64,000 nucleotides of DNA from Isoetes taiwanensis (lineage: Eukaryota > Streptophyta > Lycopodiopsida > Isoetales > Isoetaceae): contig JAJEKV010000059.1 of NCBI GenBank assembly GCA_021234155.1, positions 597,844 through 661,843 of the forward strand, written 5' to 3'. Made by a program: the position numbers and the translations under genes. Shown here piece after piece: positions 21,771 to 32,436 of the stretch. The notes beneath the pieces were generated by a model. It made no database searches and was not told where the DNA came from. It saw only the letters and a list, made by a program, of their open reading frames with translations. Position 1 is the stretch's first letter; every line of letters starts with the position of its first letter.

Positions 21771-22439
21771 TTGAGAAAACACCCTCTGTTTGAGAAGCCT
21801 GCTATATGCAGAGATAGAAAGCAATGAATTCATTGCGGTTCTTTACATGCATCAGTTTGAGCTTCATTCTACCTTTTGATTTTTAGTCTCCTCATGAATT
21901 GCAGGTTCTTTCCATTCCCATCCAAACATTCTTCATGTTGTTTTCGTTCAAAACATACTATTCGTATCAGAGACCGACTCTGCCCTCTGATGAGATAACT
22001 AACATCTTCCCATTTAGAGCGTTCTAATTCTAACCTAGCAACACTCTTATTCTTATGTGCATAAGAATGGCAAACGTAAAAAGGTATGTAAATATACTAA
22101 AAAGAAACAAATGATTAAATAGATGTCTTCAGTCAATTATCTAACCCCAAATCTAGTTATCATATGAAAGCACTCATGTTTAACTTCATTTATTGGATTG
22201 TACATACAGCTTGTATGAACTGCCTTCATATATTTCAAGCAGGGAATATGTGCATGAGCATGTGAATATCTGCAAACTTAGCATATGACATCCTCTGCTC
22301 TTTGCTCTTGTTAGTTATGGATCTCTCAATGGAATGTCACTGTATTCAGAAACATGCATTGGCGTTGATGGAGGCCAAGGAGATATTTTAATCTTTTTGA
22401 GGTCTCTAAGTTAATTTCTCTCTTGGATTGTGTTATCAG

Positions 22440-23291
22440 AACAATGAAGCCATGATTTCAATACACATTCCAGCTGATCTTTCAGAGTTGCTGGTAATTG
22501 CTGTTAAACATGCCAACCCTGTTCATGTTGCTGCTGATCTATTGTCTCAGGTTAACAATGGTTCCTTTTGAAACAAGAGATAACTCTATTCTGTCTTTGG
22601 ACACCTAATATCTAGCATGCGGCTTGTGCAGGAAAACATGGACCAAATAGTTAGGTGGTTCTTGTAGTTGTTGTAAAAAAGACTAGCATGGAGTCAATAG
22701 AGGATGAATTGGACAGGCAATTAATTGAACTTCCTTGACAGAGACATTGTTATAATGGTTTTAGACAACAACTATGCTGTTATTGTGGCAGACGTGAATG
22801 AGGTATTCCAGCTGCATCTAACTATTAGAATTAACCCATTGTCTAAATAAGGAATGCGGTCTTAATTCCTTATATTCTTGTGCAGGCATGCATGCTCTTT
22901 AATCTTTATGCCTCAGAGCATCTCGTTGTGAATGTTGATAACTCAGAGGACTGTTGAAACATCTATACAATGCAGGTACCCTTTTTCTTTGGATTTTTTC
23001 CCTAATGTAATGGCCAAGAAGAAACATATCATGTTACCTCTACTTGCAGTGTCAGCTTTTTTATGTAGATGGGCACCAGAGAGCGTTGAGGACTATGAGG
23101 ACTATGGCAGGAGAACAAATCATGTATTTCCAACATATGGCTATGCTAGAATGTATAGTGGTGTTTCTGTTGATTCTTTTGTCAAATAGATGATTGTTTG
23201 GTCTCTTACAAATGCGGGGCTTTGAGCCTCACTTCCTTCAAGAAATTGAATGGCTCGATGCACATAAGCGTGCAGTCACCTTGCGTCTTGA
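22440..23291 (+). pseudogene. HISN8: Histidinol dehydrogenase (HISN8) 3'-part pseudogene
   Basis: Four exons keep order and introns. 22440-22550 reads [20 protein letters not shown] and ends HVAADLLSQ before GTTAAC. 22631-22800 is damaged but keeps ESIEDELDRQLIELP. 22886-22976 reads [20 protein letters not shown]. 23050-23290 reads [20 protein letters not shown], then [19 protein letters not shown], and ends with EIEWLDAHKRAVTLRL. Histidinol dehydrogenase makes histidine from histidinol in plastids using NAD+. Stops inside exons 2-4 and the missing N-terminal half make it non-functional. Normal enzymes have SG in the ...YASGTNHVLPTYG stretch; here it is altered. Confidence 0.92.
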
Positions 23292-23443
23292 GATGCGATG
23301 ATTTGATGGTATTGATAACAATTTTGATGGATACAGATTTCCTTACTTGCATCACAGGGAGTGGTAAAGTAGGGTGTTTGTATCATCTATCTAAGGCATA
23401 TAGTTGATTTTCTTGCCATTTCTTATTACTAAGTGTTTGTATC

Positions 23444-24208
23444 ATTGCAATCAGGGATAGGTTCAATACGCTGTACGTTTTATATGGAATACGTATGAAT
23501 TGTAATATTTGCCGTATAAAACATATAAAATACGGCAAAAAAAAAATTCTGTCGGGGAAGATTTTTCGCTGCACGCCTTAAAAACATCTAAGCGTCTGCG
23601 ACGTTTTTGAAGTTTTTCGCCAGACGCGAAACAGAAAGTTTTGCGTACGCGAACGCAAAAAAAAAAAAAAAAAAACAGAGATTGAACCTTCGCTTATGTG
23701 AAGCAAAGTTTTTTCGCGACACGATAAAAACGAAGGTTTTCGCTTTTTCGATGCAAAAGAAGGTTTCACAGACGCGGGAAATTTTTTTTTTCGCGTACTA
23801 ATTTGAAATTTGAATTTCGCGACAGACAAAATCAGAACTCACAGACGGAAACTTTTTTCGCTGCGACGCTGGAACCCAGATAAAGCGGTAGCAAAAAAAA
23901 AAAAGCTTTTTTTCACGAATTTGAAATTTGAAAGTCACAGATTTCCGTGACGCTGAAGTTTTTTCACAGACGAAAACAAAAGGGTTTCGCGATAACGCGA
24001 AATGCCCAAAAAAAAAAAATTTATGTGACGGCTTTTTAATGGTTCACAGACGCTGAACCGGAAGTTTCAGACACGCTAAATTTTTGTTTTCCGGCCGGCG
24101 ACCTTTTAATACGTTAAATACGTATTTTATTAAAAAAATACGTATTTTTTGACTTTATACGTCAGGAATTTGAATTTTGTACGTACGGAACCTATCCCTG
24201 ATTGCAAT
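23444..24208. mobile_element. hAT-type MITE, 749 bp, with 8-bp target duplication
   Basis: ATTGCAAT at 23444-23451 and 24201-24208 flanks an element that begins CAGGGATAGGTTC and ends GAACCTATCCCTG. CAGGG termini with 8-bp duplications are standard for hAT transposons. There is no transposase. The interior is unusual: CpG-rich, with many TTTTTCGC, ACAGACG and GACGC strings and A or T homopolymers. Because ATTGCAAT is itself palindromic, the terminal repeats look 22 bp long including the duplication. Confidence 0.93.
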
Positions 24209-25660
24209 GTTGCAGTTTAAACTTTCACATCATACAAATTACTATTGCTTTATGCTAGCATCATGTCATTGACAATTTTGCAAACACCACACTATGGTAT
24301 ATTAGCCTTTTAAATTACAATTCGTTTGGCATTACACAATCTTCCTCCCCAGCCATCTACATCTATGTCTATTGTAACAAGCTCTTGTTTGAAGTTGAAT
24401 CCAAACTAGTGACACAATTTAAATGTATGTGGCCTATTAGTCTTACTTACTGTAGAGCTTCAACAATTTATGTGCAGAAGAACAAGACAAGCACACTCAT
24501 GCGCCGTGCGCATTGCAATTGTTGTTTTCCTAGGCAACCCTTTACTATCGATGTGTGTGCAATATGCCTTTCTTCTAGTGCGACCTTTTCATTTTAGTAT
24601 ATCACAAATATTTTATTCAAATACAATGGTATTAGAAGTATGAAATATTAGGCAAAAACTATCTAAATATGGGTGGCGAAAATTCCTTTTACAAGAAAAA
24701 AACCTAATTATCTTGGCTAAATAATATTGTCCAACAAGATTCATCTAGGTTTCTACGACTATTTACAAGTCAGAAAATATGCAACATGAACATTTTCAAA
24801 AACCTATATTTTGTCATGTTCAAACAAAATTTGGCTTTAATGGTAACCTTGTTAACACGCAAGACAAATAACAAAAATTTACTAATAGACGTTAATAATT
24901 TGCGAGAGTCGCCTGGATCGTTTCTCTCAGGTTTCAATACTTTTAAACTAAAATAAGTTATGGTAACTTCATTACATATTATTTACACCTTTCATGTCAT
25001 AACTTTACATTTTATCACTACTACAATTTACAAATTCAAAGTTTTACATTTTTCTAATGGTCAATCCACTTAATTTTAGTTAATTTATAGGGACAATTTA
25101 GAATATATTATCATGTAAGTATAACTAAAATTATATCAATATGAATAAAAGTTATTATGAATATCTTTCCCCTCACACAGTATTGAGCATTGTACCAGTC
25201 TGGTACTGACTACTGACACACTAGAACAAATCAATCAATAGCGTGTGAACAATATTAGTCACTCGCGTAGTACATAATAACGATTGCTGCAATCTGACTT
25301 TGAAGAAAAATTAAAAACAACCAATATAGCCTTCATGTTCTAAAACCTTAGGCGAAGCCACATAGAGGTTCCATATTCCATCAAAACCTTAGGCAAACTC
25401 CTATTTCATATTTCAAAATCATACCTTAAGCGAAATGAGAGGCACCCAAAGGCCTCGACCAGTCTGGGCTGTAGGATGGACATATCTGACGACTGAGGTA
25501 GTCCAGGGTGAACCTCGTTGGATGCATGGTTCAGTGATAGGACATTAAACTCGCCTTAACTGAGGTCAAGTTATTGCATGAGTTGTACTTGACATTGCAT
25601 TATGAAATAAATACATACTTGAACATTAAATAGATGAACACTGTTCTAATACACAACAAA
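24209..25660. other. No recognised gene
   Basis: AT-rich, short open frames only, no repeat structure noticed. Confidence 0.6.
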
Positions 25661-25960
25661 GGACAATAGCGCAAGTTCTGGGTATAGACTATTAGTATTG
25701 CTAGGTGGTCTAGTTGGGCTTACGTAAGGTTTCTAATTATAGAACCAACTAGCTAAAGGGCATCAATCTAAAGTTCGGCATCAAGAAGGGTGTAAAGTTC
25801 GGCACAACGTGTTGATGTAGTGGACATAGCGCAAGTTCTGGGTACAGACTATTAGTATCACTAGGTGGTCTAGAAAGGGCTTATGTAAGGTTTCTAAGTA
25901 TAGAACCAGCTAGTTAAAGGGCATCAATGTAAAGTTCGGCATCAACAAGGGTGTTAAGTT
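25661..25960 (+). repeat. Two tandem units of about 160 bp
   Basis: Units start at 25661 and 25822 with the shared string AGCGCAAGTTCTGGGTA and continue through ACTATTAGTAT, GGTGGTCTAG and GGGCATCAATSTAAAGTTCG. They are non-coding. Confidence 0.88.
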
Positions 25961-28195
25961 CATCATTAATAAGGATGTAAAGTTCACTATAGCTGCATTG
26001 ATGATGCATATGTGAAAAAGTAAGAACTACTAGCATGCCAATCCTCTTTTATCTAAACATATATAAGGCAGTTGTATTTTTTGTTTGAACCTAATATTTT
26101 TTCGCCAAGAAAAGCTCTGGAAGAGCCACGTGTGAGTCTTCGTTTTAAAAAAAGACTTAAAAAAAAAAAGGCAAAGCCATTAATAACCAATCAAAAACAA
26201 TCCTTTCTGATTCCATTGGATAAGCTGCACTTGCTGCAGCGAGACATCATTACCCAATCTCAGTGATTGATATACTCTGCTTCAATTGATATTCTACTCT
26301 GCTTCAATCTATGGGTGAGAGGATCGTTGTATTCGGGTTGGATTCGGGCTTGCCTTGCATGATTTCACAGAAAAACAAAGAGATGCGTCATAGCAGAATA
26401 TTGATGCCAGAGCTACTCCAACAGACGTGCCATTTACAAGAGCAAATCCTTCCTTGGGTTGTAAAGCACAAACACCACTTCAATTCGGGCGAGCTTCAAA
26501 GGCTTCTTACGCACCAAAGAACTCTCCTTTCGTCTCATAGCTTTGGAATTGGGCTCGGGCGTTAGAACAGGCGTAGTATTGATATTGCCCTTTTCAAATG
26601 CCCCAAGCATTCAAAAATCGAATCAATTCCTTACTCGAGCTCCACTCCTTGATTAATCGGCGGTGAGATATGGCCCCAATTAAAGACAAAGATCCATATT
26701 GGATCAATTAAAGATGGACTCCATATTGGATCAATGCCCTTCATCACATTGTTGAGAACCGAATTGGAGCTCTCATCCACCCTTTCCTTTACAATTTCTT
26801 TGCAATTTACGTATTTACGGTTAGAGTTTGGCCTTTGATCCAAACCTCGGCAAACTCGAATACTCCTCCTTTAGTGCTCCACCAAAAGCCTAAGCAAATC
26901 CCTAAATCCAAAGTAATCAAAGAAATAAAATCCCGTTAGTTTCCTCAATACGGCTTAAGCAAAGGTGGTCGAGCCAATTGAGCCTCAGCCCAACCAAATC
27001 CGCCAATCCACCGGAGGTTTCAAGTTCTTTCCTCGCTTTATATCGTCTTTTGCTACCAAATTGACTCCTAATTTGAATGGAAGGCTTTCATATTATTTTT
27101 ATCCGCTAAAAAACACAAGAGCCGTTTTTTTCTTCAAGAGGGCAAACACCCATTTTGTTAATCCACAGATCTTCAAAGAAGACAAGCATCATCATTCCAA
27201 CTCGATTACAGATTAACCAAGTCTAATTGCTTTGTTAGATTTAGTTCAATTTAGTTGTAAATTGGCAACCTTAAAGGGCGAGAACTACAACTCCTTAAAC
27301 AATTCGACAACCAGCCAGATTCGACCCGGCCCATTTTGCACGATCAATTCACACGAAGGCCAATTTTAGCCTAATAAATTGACACCCAGGCCAGATCGAT
27401 TTCGAACTTTACCAGCTTTTGTGCCATGTCATCAAAATAATTTCAATGGTTTGCAGGTGAAATTAGAGGAAAAGAATTTCTCAGCTTGTGTCAAGTTTTT
27501 ACCCTTTTGATCATGAAGAAAGTTGAAATATTGCTACAAAGCATCTTTAGAGCCCCTATTGGATAATAGGCAGAACATATAGAGGTCTAATATTTGGGGC
27601 TACAAGAGATACAAGTCTAATTTTTGGCATCTCTGTATAATGGGTGCTCAAATCCTTTGCTACATATTCTTCATTTTTCTCATCAAACGTGAGAAGGTAA
27701 TTAAATAGAAAGGGAATCATTAGGACAATAGATCAAGTAACATAACAATTCAAGTGTAATCAGAATGGATATAAAAGATCTTATCTTTGGCTAAATGGAA
27801 AGATTCAAACAAGACCATAATTCAGTTTGCAACTGTGGTGGACAAGTATTTTAAGTTTAATATATATATCACATGTAGTGTACTCTTAACTTGAAATCTC
27901 TTGGTATTTCAGAGAATACTATGTGTAAAATATAACATATCACTCTACAATATTAGAATTTACAACGCTAGTATTTGATGTGTGCACAACGCTCGATGTC
28001 ATAGGAATTATTTCCAATTATTCCTTCTCACATTTGACCTTTATAAGAAATCTTGATAGACCTTTGGAATATTGAGCAACTCTAATATAATTTAAGGAGC
28101 CTTGGGAACATCTAAGAGAATACAAAGTGATGTCGAAGCAACTTGGAGGGAATTTAGAGAATTGAAGGAATTTAACAAAACCAATTTCAAAGTTA
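25961..28195. other. No recognised gene
   Basis: Open frames at 26311-26565 (84 codons) and 26965-27216 (83 codons) have no motif I know. The region 26300-27400 is somewhat richer in C and in codon-like sequence than its flanks and might hold decayed exons. Confidence 0.4.
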
Positions 28196-28262
28196 ATAAA
28201 TAGAATAGATTTTTTTAGTGTCCACGGAGACCGATTGACCTATGTGACCTATAGAACAAAAA
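28196..28262 (-). mobile_element. Decayed LINE B tail
   Basis: AAATAGAATAG precedes a degenerate GTGTCCACGGAGACCGATTG and ACCTATG string, the conserved tail seen at 13564. Confidence 0.7.
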
Positions 28263-28289
28263 GTATTTAGAATCTATTACCTGTTGCTC

Positions 28290-28460
28290 CTTAAATCGAA
28301 TATCTTTCTCACTAGGTCTCTTTCATTCCTTCTTTTCTTAAAGAGAAATATTCATTCTGGTGGTTGCATCGAATATCTTTCCCACAAGGTCTCTTCTTAC
28401 TTTCCTTTGAAGAGAAATGTTCGCGGCGGCCTTGGCCGCCGCGATAAATTTCTTGTACCA
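28290..28460 (+). repeat. Imperfect tandem duplication ending in a GC hairpin
   Basis: TCGAATATCTTTCYCAC...GGTCTCTT...AGAGAAATRTTC occurs twice. The second copy ends in a hairpin at 28421-28444 with 11-bp arms (TCGCGGCGGCC) around a TT loop, a striking GC island in AT-rich DNA. Confidence 0.75.
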
Positions 28461-28527
28461 ATAACCTTTTTAAGGGTACAACAACATAATCATGCATCAT
28501 AATCTTGGTCAATGGGTTTGAAGCAAT

Positions 28528-28975
28528 TTTGATAGTACTAGAAGCTATGTAAGTCAAACTAAGAGTCTTGGTCTCTAAGGTCCATAATTGTAAACGGAGG
28601 GGGGTAATCATCAATAGAAAGTGAATTGAATTTCATCGTCCACGAAGACCAAGACCAATCAACCTATGGGACCCAAATATAGAAAAGAGCCAGCCTATTA
28701 CTGTCCAGGATTAAAAAAAAGCCCGCCCCAAAGGGTTTTCGAGAGAAAAACTTTAGCATGTTGAGAAACTATAGAGATGAAAGCATGCTCTTCTGGATTA
28801 CTCATGGATAGGAAAGTGGGTAGATATGGTCTTGCATTTAGCATGTCAAAATCTTACAATGTCATCCATCCATCGTGATTGGCTAATGAAGCAATTTTAA
28901 TAGTACTAGAAGCTACGCAAGACAAATTAAGAGGTCCATAATTGCGAAGAGGGGAGGGGGTAATTATCGATATGG
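28528..28975 (+). repeat. Direct duplication carrying a LINE B tail
   Basis: 28528-28616 and about 28888-28970 share TAGTACTAGAAGCTAYG and GGTCCATAATTG plus a purine run and GGGTAAT. Between them, 28619-28700 holds another minus-oriented LINE B tail (TTTCATCGTCCACGAAGACC, CCTATGGGACCC). Confidence 0.78.
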
Positions 28976-29469
28976 CTAGGCAAGTATGGTCTTGTGGACT
29001 CTGATTGGCTAATGATAATGCCATCTATTATTAGTGGCCAATCGATATGACAGTGTTATTTTCAAACTTGCAACACAATGGTTAGAAATATCCTTTGAAA
29101 TGATGCAAGCTTGCCATGCTTAAATTGACTATACAAGGGAGCATTTTGGAGAAGCCTTAAAGATATGGAATACAGAATCATTAATTCCAAGATAAAACAA
29201 TGTGAATATTTACCCAATCTTGGTAAATAGGCAATCTTTGTTTGGTTCCAAAAAGAGTTGAAAGCAACTTTTAGTTGCCAATGCATGCTTGGCCTAAATG
29301 GAAATATCTGCAACCAGTGTTCCAACCTCTAATGAAAAAAAGTGCAACCATTACGTGCACAATGGTACATTCTACCATGCGTTTTTGGAGTTAGATTTTT
29401 TATGTACAAAACTGAAGATACATAATGTAAGTGTGCCAGCCTCCTGTCAAACCCTTTTGACTTTGCTGA
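28976..29469. other. Kinase 3' flank, no other gene
   Basis: Downstream of the kinase stop on the minus strand. Short open frames only; no clear poly(A) signal could be singled out. Confidence 0.5.
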
Positions 29470-30426
29470 TCAGCAACGAACTGTTAAATGAGGCATCATA
29501 GCCTGCCATAGTTTGGAGAAGGGATTTTTAGGCTGAACACATTTCCTATGCAAATGGGACATTCTTCCTTTCTGACATGAAGTTGCACTTGAACAGTGTT
29601 TAACGATCCATGGATGAGATAAAATTTGCTCCAAAGATATTCTGTCCTCTGGCTTGGGCTTCAACATAGCCAAAACAAGGTCTATGGCGTCCTTTGGAAC
29701 AGGACAATCTAAATACCACACAGCAAAATCCTGGCCTTCACACAGTAGTTTCTTAAGCTCATCGTTGCTCAACCTTGGAAATGCTATGTTGCCACTGAGT
29801 GACTCATATAAAATCAACCCTAAACCCCAAATATCCACTTCCTTAGAGCATCGTTGGCGCCAAACCTCTGGTGCAACATAACATGGAGCTCCTACTATGT
29901 CTGTAAAACAAGGATCATCAGCAGAAAAGAACCCAGAGCGTCCGAAATCTGAAACCCTAACATCATAGGGTTTCCCGGCCACCAGAATATTGTCCGACTT
30001 GAGATCTCTGTGCACAATTCCATTGGCATGTAAAACCTGTATATGCTGTGCTAGGTTTCTTATAAGAAGCGCTGATTCCTTTTGGGAGAGTTTACCTTTC
30101 TTTTCAATTCTAGACGCCAAGCTACAATGACATAGTTCCATGATCAAATGCCAAAAACCTTCATCTATGATTACCCCTTCCAAATGCACAAAGCCGGAGC
30201 AGCCGGAAAGTTTCCGCATAATCTCGATCTCTTTTTCGACCTCTGCCTCTCCCATTGCGTTTTTTCCTATTCTGGAAATGGTTTTGCACGCAAATTGCTT
30301 CCTGCTGCTTTTACTCCGGCAAAGAAAGACTGTGGCTGCTCCTCCGCTGCCAATTTTCTTGAGCACATCGTAACGCTCTAGAAGATTGGGATAGTCCTTG
30401 CTCAAATCCGTCGTATTCTTCTTCAT
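29470..30426 (-). CDS. Serine/threonine protein kinase, CDPK/PEPC-kinase-like, intronless
   Basis: One uninterrupted frame encodes a 318-residue kinase. I start it at the ATG at 30426 (MKKNTTDL), which has a purine at -3; the frame extends four codons further upstream but only to a GTG. Kinase landmarks are all present: glycine loop GSGGAATV (residues 26-33), ATP-binding Lys48 (ACK), catalytic HRDLKSDN (139-146), DFG (160-162), VAPE activation-segment end (184-187) and a final HPWI helix. The GAPCYVAPEV segment and the lack of EF-hands resemble PEPC kinases and CDPK catalytic domains. PEPC kinases run about 270-310 residues and phosphorylate PEP carboxylase; substrate here is inferred only. 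All catalytic residues are intact, so this is the window's one likely functional gene. A retro-copy origin is possible because introns are absent. Confidence 0.92.
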   Translation of the reverse strand: MKKNTTDLSKDYPNLLERYDVLKKIGSGGAATVFLCRSKSSRKQFACKTISRIGKNAMGEAEVEKEIEIMRKLSGCSGFVHLEGVIIDEGFWHLIMELCHCSLASRIEKKGKLSQKESALLIRNLAQHIQVLHANGIVHRDLKSDNILVAGKPYDVRVSDFGRSGFFSADDPCFTDIVGAPCYVAPEVWRQRCSKEVDIWGLGLILYESLSGNIAFPRLSNDELKKLLCEGQDFAVWYLDCPVPKDAIDLVLAMLKPKPEDRISLEQILSHPWIVKHCSSATSCQKGRMSHLHRKCVQPKNPFSKLWQAMMPHLTVRC

Positions 30427-30530
30427 TCCGACAAGCACAAGCGAGCGAAACCTAAAGAAACTGAATGAATGAACGAAACAAACAGCCCGTGCCCTTTTAT
30501 TGACTGCCCTTTTATTGACGTTGCCTTTTT
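30427..30530 (-). promoter_or_regulatory. Putative kinase core promoter and 5' leader
   Basis: Reading on the minus strand, two near-tandem TCAATAAAAGGGCA strings (about 30490-30518) place TATA-like AATAAAAGG boxes about 65-90 bp upstream of the ATG, followed by a CT-rich leader with few ATGs. The boxes lie at the start of repeat unit A; unit C (from about 32440) keeps one of them. Promoter function is inferred. Confidence 0.5.
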
Positions 30531-31426
30531 TTCTACACTAAAAATAGACACCACGCTTCTCCAGATAGATTTGCGTCACTTGCCTTCTATTTGTCCGCAA
30601 GAAATGCATGGAAAAGGCTGGTCAACGTCCGGCCGAAAATAGTTTGGCATATTCTAGCAGAATATACCTTCAGAAGATAACCCGGTACATTTTGTTACGT
30701 GCTCTTATTTAGACAATAATTTGCTGAGCGCTATAAATATCGGAACATCATTAAACTGCGGTATTGGTACATTCGGGTTTTTGAGATGTTTAAACCACAT
30801 CATAAAAGAAAATACACGGCATTTTTGAGGACATAGCAAATTTTTTTGGGATCTAGGGTTGGCTTAAACACGGGCACGTTCAATATTTTACAGCGTTGTG
30901 TAATTTGCATGTAACATGTTTTATGGTCTTGAGGCAGAAAAGGAAGCGAAAACAAACTAGACTAGCCTTGTCTAGGTTTTTTGGAAGTCCGGGTCCTAGG
31001 GCCCCTTTAGTCTACAACTTACTTCTCGCACCATGGCTTATGCTATACTGAAGCAAATAGAACATGTTAAGGTTACATAGACGACCAAATTCTTGTGTAA
31101 AGAATGCCAAGTTCTTTTATAGAGATGGAGAGTTTTTGTATGTATGCTTTATTGTTGTTTTGTTTGAAAAAAATTTCTTGTCTCCACACCAATACGCTTG
31201 ACTCCATCCACAGTCACCATTCCGGTGCTTTGTTTGAAACCTCTTCTTTGTCTCTGCACAAATATGCTTCACTCCTTCTAGAACTACCATTCCTGAAGCG
31301 CAAGCCCTCTGCCACGATTCTCTGCATGACAACTGGAGCTTTTTTTTGTTCTTTCAGCTCCTTCTTTCTCTTCATGCTTGTTTGTGTTTTACGAAGCAAG
31401 CATAGATGCATGTGGCTCAGTACCAA
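30479..31426 (+). repeat. Tandem unit A upstream of the kinase
   Basis: A block of about 950 bp shared with units B and C. Landmarks are GACGTTGCCTTTTTTTCTAC (30517), ATGCATGGAAAAGGCTGGTC, TCTAGGTTTTTTGGAAGTCC and the CACCATGGCTTATGC and ACTCCATCCACA parts. It lacks about 50 bp (GCATCACTAGGGGCATA region) that B and C retain. No protein is recognised. Confidence 0.92.
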
Positions 31427-31833
31427 TCTTCTTTATTAAAATGAGATAGCTTTGATATTTGTGCCAGGAACGCGGAACGCCGCATGTGCAGCAGAAGCAT
31501 GTGGCGTTCCGTCTCCCCCTTGCGGGACGCTGGATTATTTTGAACGGCGGAATGTTTGGGATCCTCCAAGCCTTGAAAGCAAGGGAGCGTCAATCCGTGT
31601 AAATATCCGCCGTAGCTGCTCACATACCAGGGGCTACGATGGATCTGTGTGACTAATGTGACTAATCTGCTTTGCCCACTCTGATCTTTATTTTTAGACA
31701 GTGCATGTATTTTTATTATGGAATCCACCCAAATCCAGCAGAATTGCTTAAAATCATGAGCCAAATTTTTTATTTGCTGCTCATTTTCTGATAAATCTGG
31801 ATTTTGGCCCTGATGGGTCGTCTGATAAATCCG
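31427..31833 (+). mobile_element. Helitron 5' end fragment (family A)
   Basis: Begins TCTTCTTTATTAAAATGAGA after host A at 31426 and carries the family's subterminal palindrome (GGAACGCCGCATG...CATGTGGCGTTCC, 31475-31511) followed by CCCCCTTGCGGGACGC. Unit A is broken exactly here, whereas unit C reads through as CTCAGTACATTTGAAC. No 3' hairpin follows before unit B, so the copy is truncated. Confidence 0.82.
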
Positions 31834-32430
31834 GACGTTGCCTTTTTTTCTACACTAAAAATAGATACCACGCTTCTCCAGATAGATTTGCGTCACTTGC
31901 CTTCTATTTATCCGCAAGAAATGCATGGAAAAGGCTGGTCAACGTCCGGCCGAAAATAGTTTGGCATATTCTAGCAGAATATACCTTCAGAACATCCCTC
32001 GATATTCTTTGGTACGTAAATATCTTGATACTTTAGACAATAATTTGCCGAGCGCCATAAATATCGGAACGTCATCATCATGTTTAAACCGCAGGTATAT
32101 CTGTGGTATATTCAGGTTTTTAAGATGTTTAAACCACATCACAAAAGAAAAGAAAATACATGAGAAAATACATGGCATTTTTGAGGATATAGCAAATTTC
32201 TTGTGATTTAGGGTCGGCTTAAACACGACCACGTTCGATATTTACAGCATTGGGTAATTTGCATGTATCATGTTTTATAGTCTCGAGGCCGTAAAGGAAG
32301 TGAAAACGAACTAGGCTAGCCTTGTCTCGGTTTTTTGGAAGTCCGGGTCCTAGAGCATCACTAGGGGCATACTAGTTATATAGGAAAGCCATGCAAAAAA
32401 GTTCTCCTTTAGTCTATGAAGAAGTGGAGA
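31834..32430 (+). repeat. Tandem unit B (also an empty Helitron site)
   Basis: Matches unit A from 30517 and unit C from 32467, but stops after CCTTTAGTCTA. At 32191-32204 it reads AGCAAATTTCTTGT without interruption; the split unit D has a Helitron at this A^T position (32196/32197). Confidence 0.92.
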
Positions 32431-32436
32431 TAGATA

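Larger units (their letters stand above)
20971..22439. other. No recognised gene apart from repeats
   Basis: Contains the inverted-duplicate block at 21159-21401 and the LINE B tail at 21645. The remainder shows no coding signature. Confidence 0.55.

Noticed and set aside
22932-23189. 85-codon frame as an independent small gene
   Set aside because: Most of it is the fourth HISN8 exon read through from intron sequence.
30427-30438. Upstream start for the kinase at 30438
   Set aside because: That codon is GTG; the first ATG in frame is at 30426 with good context.
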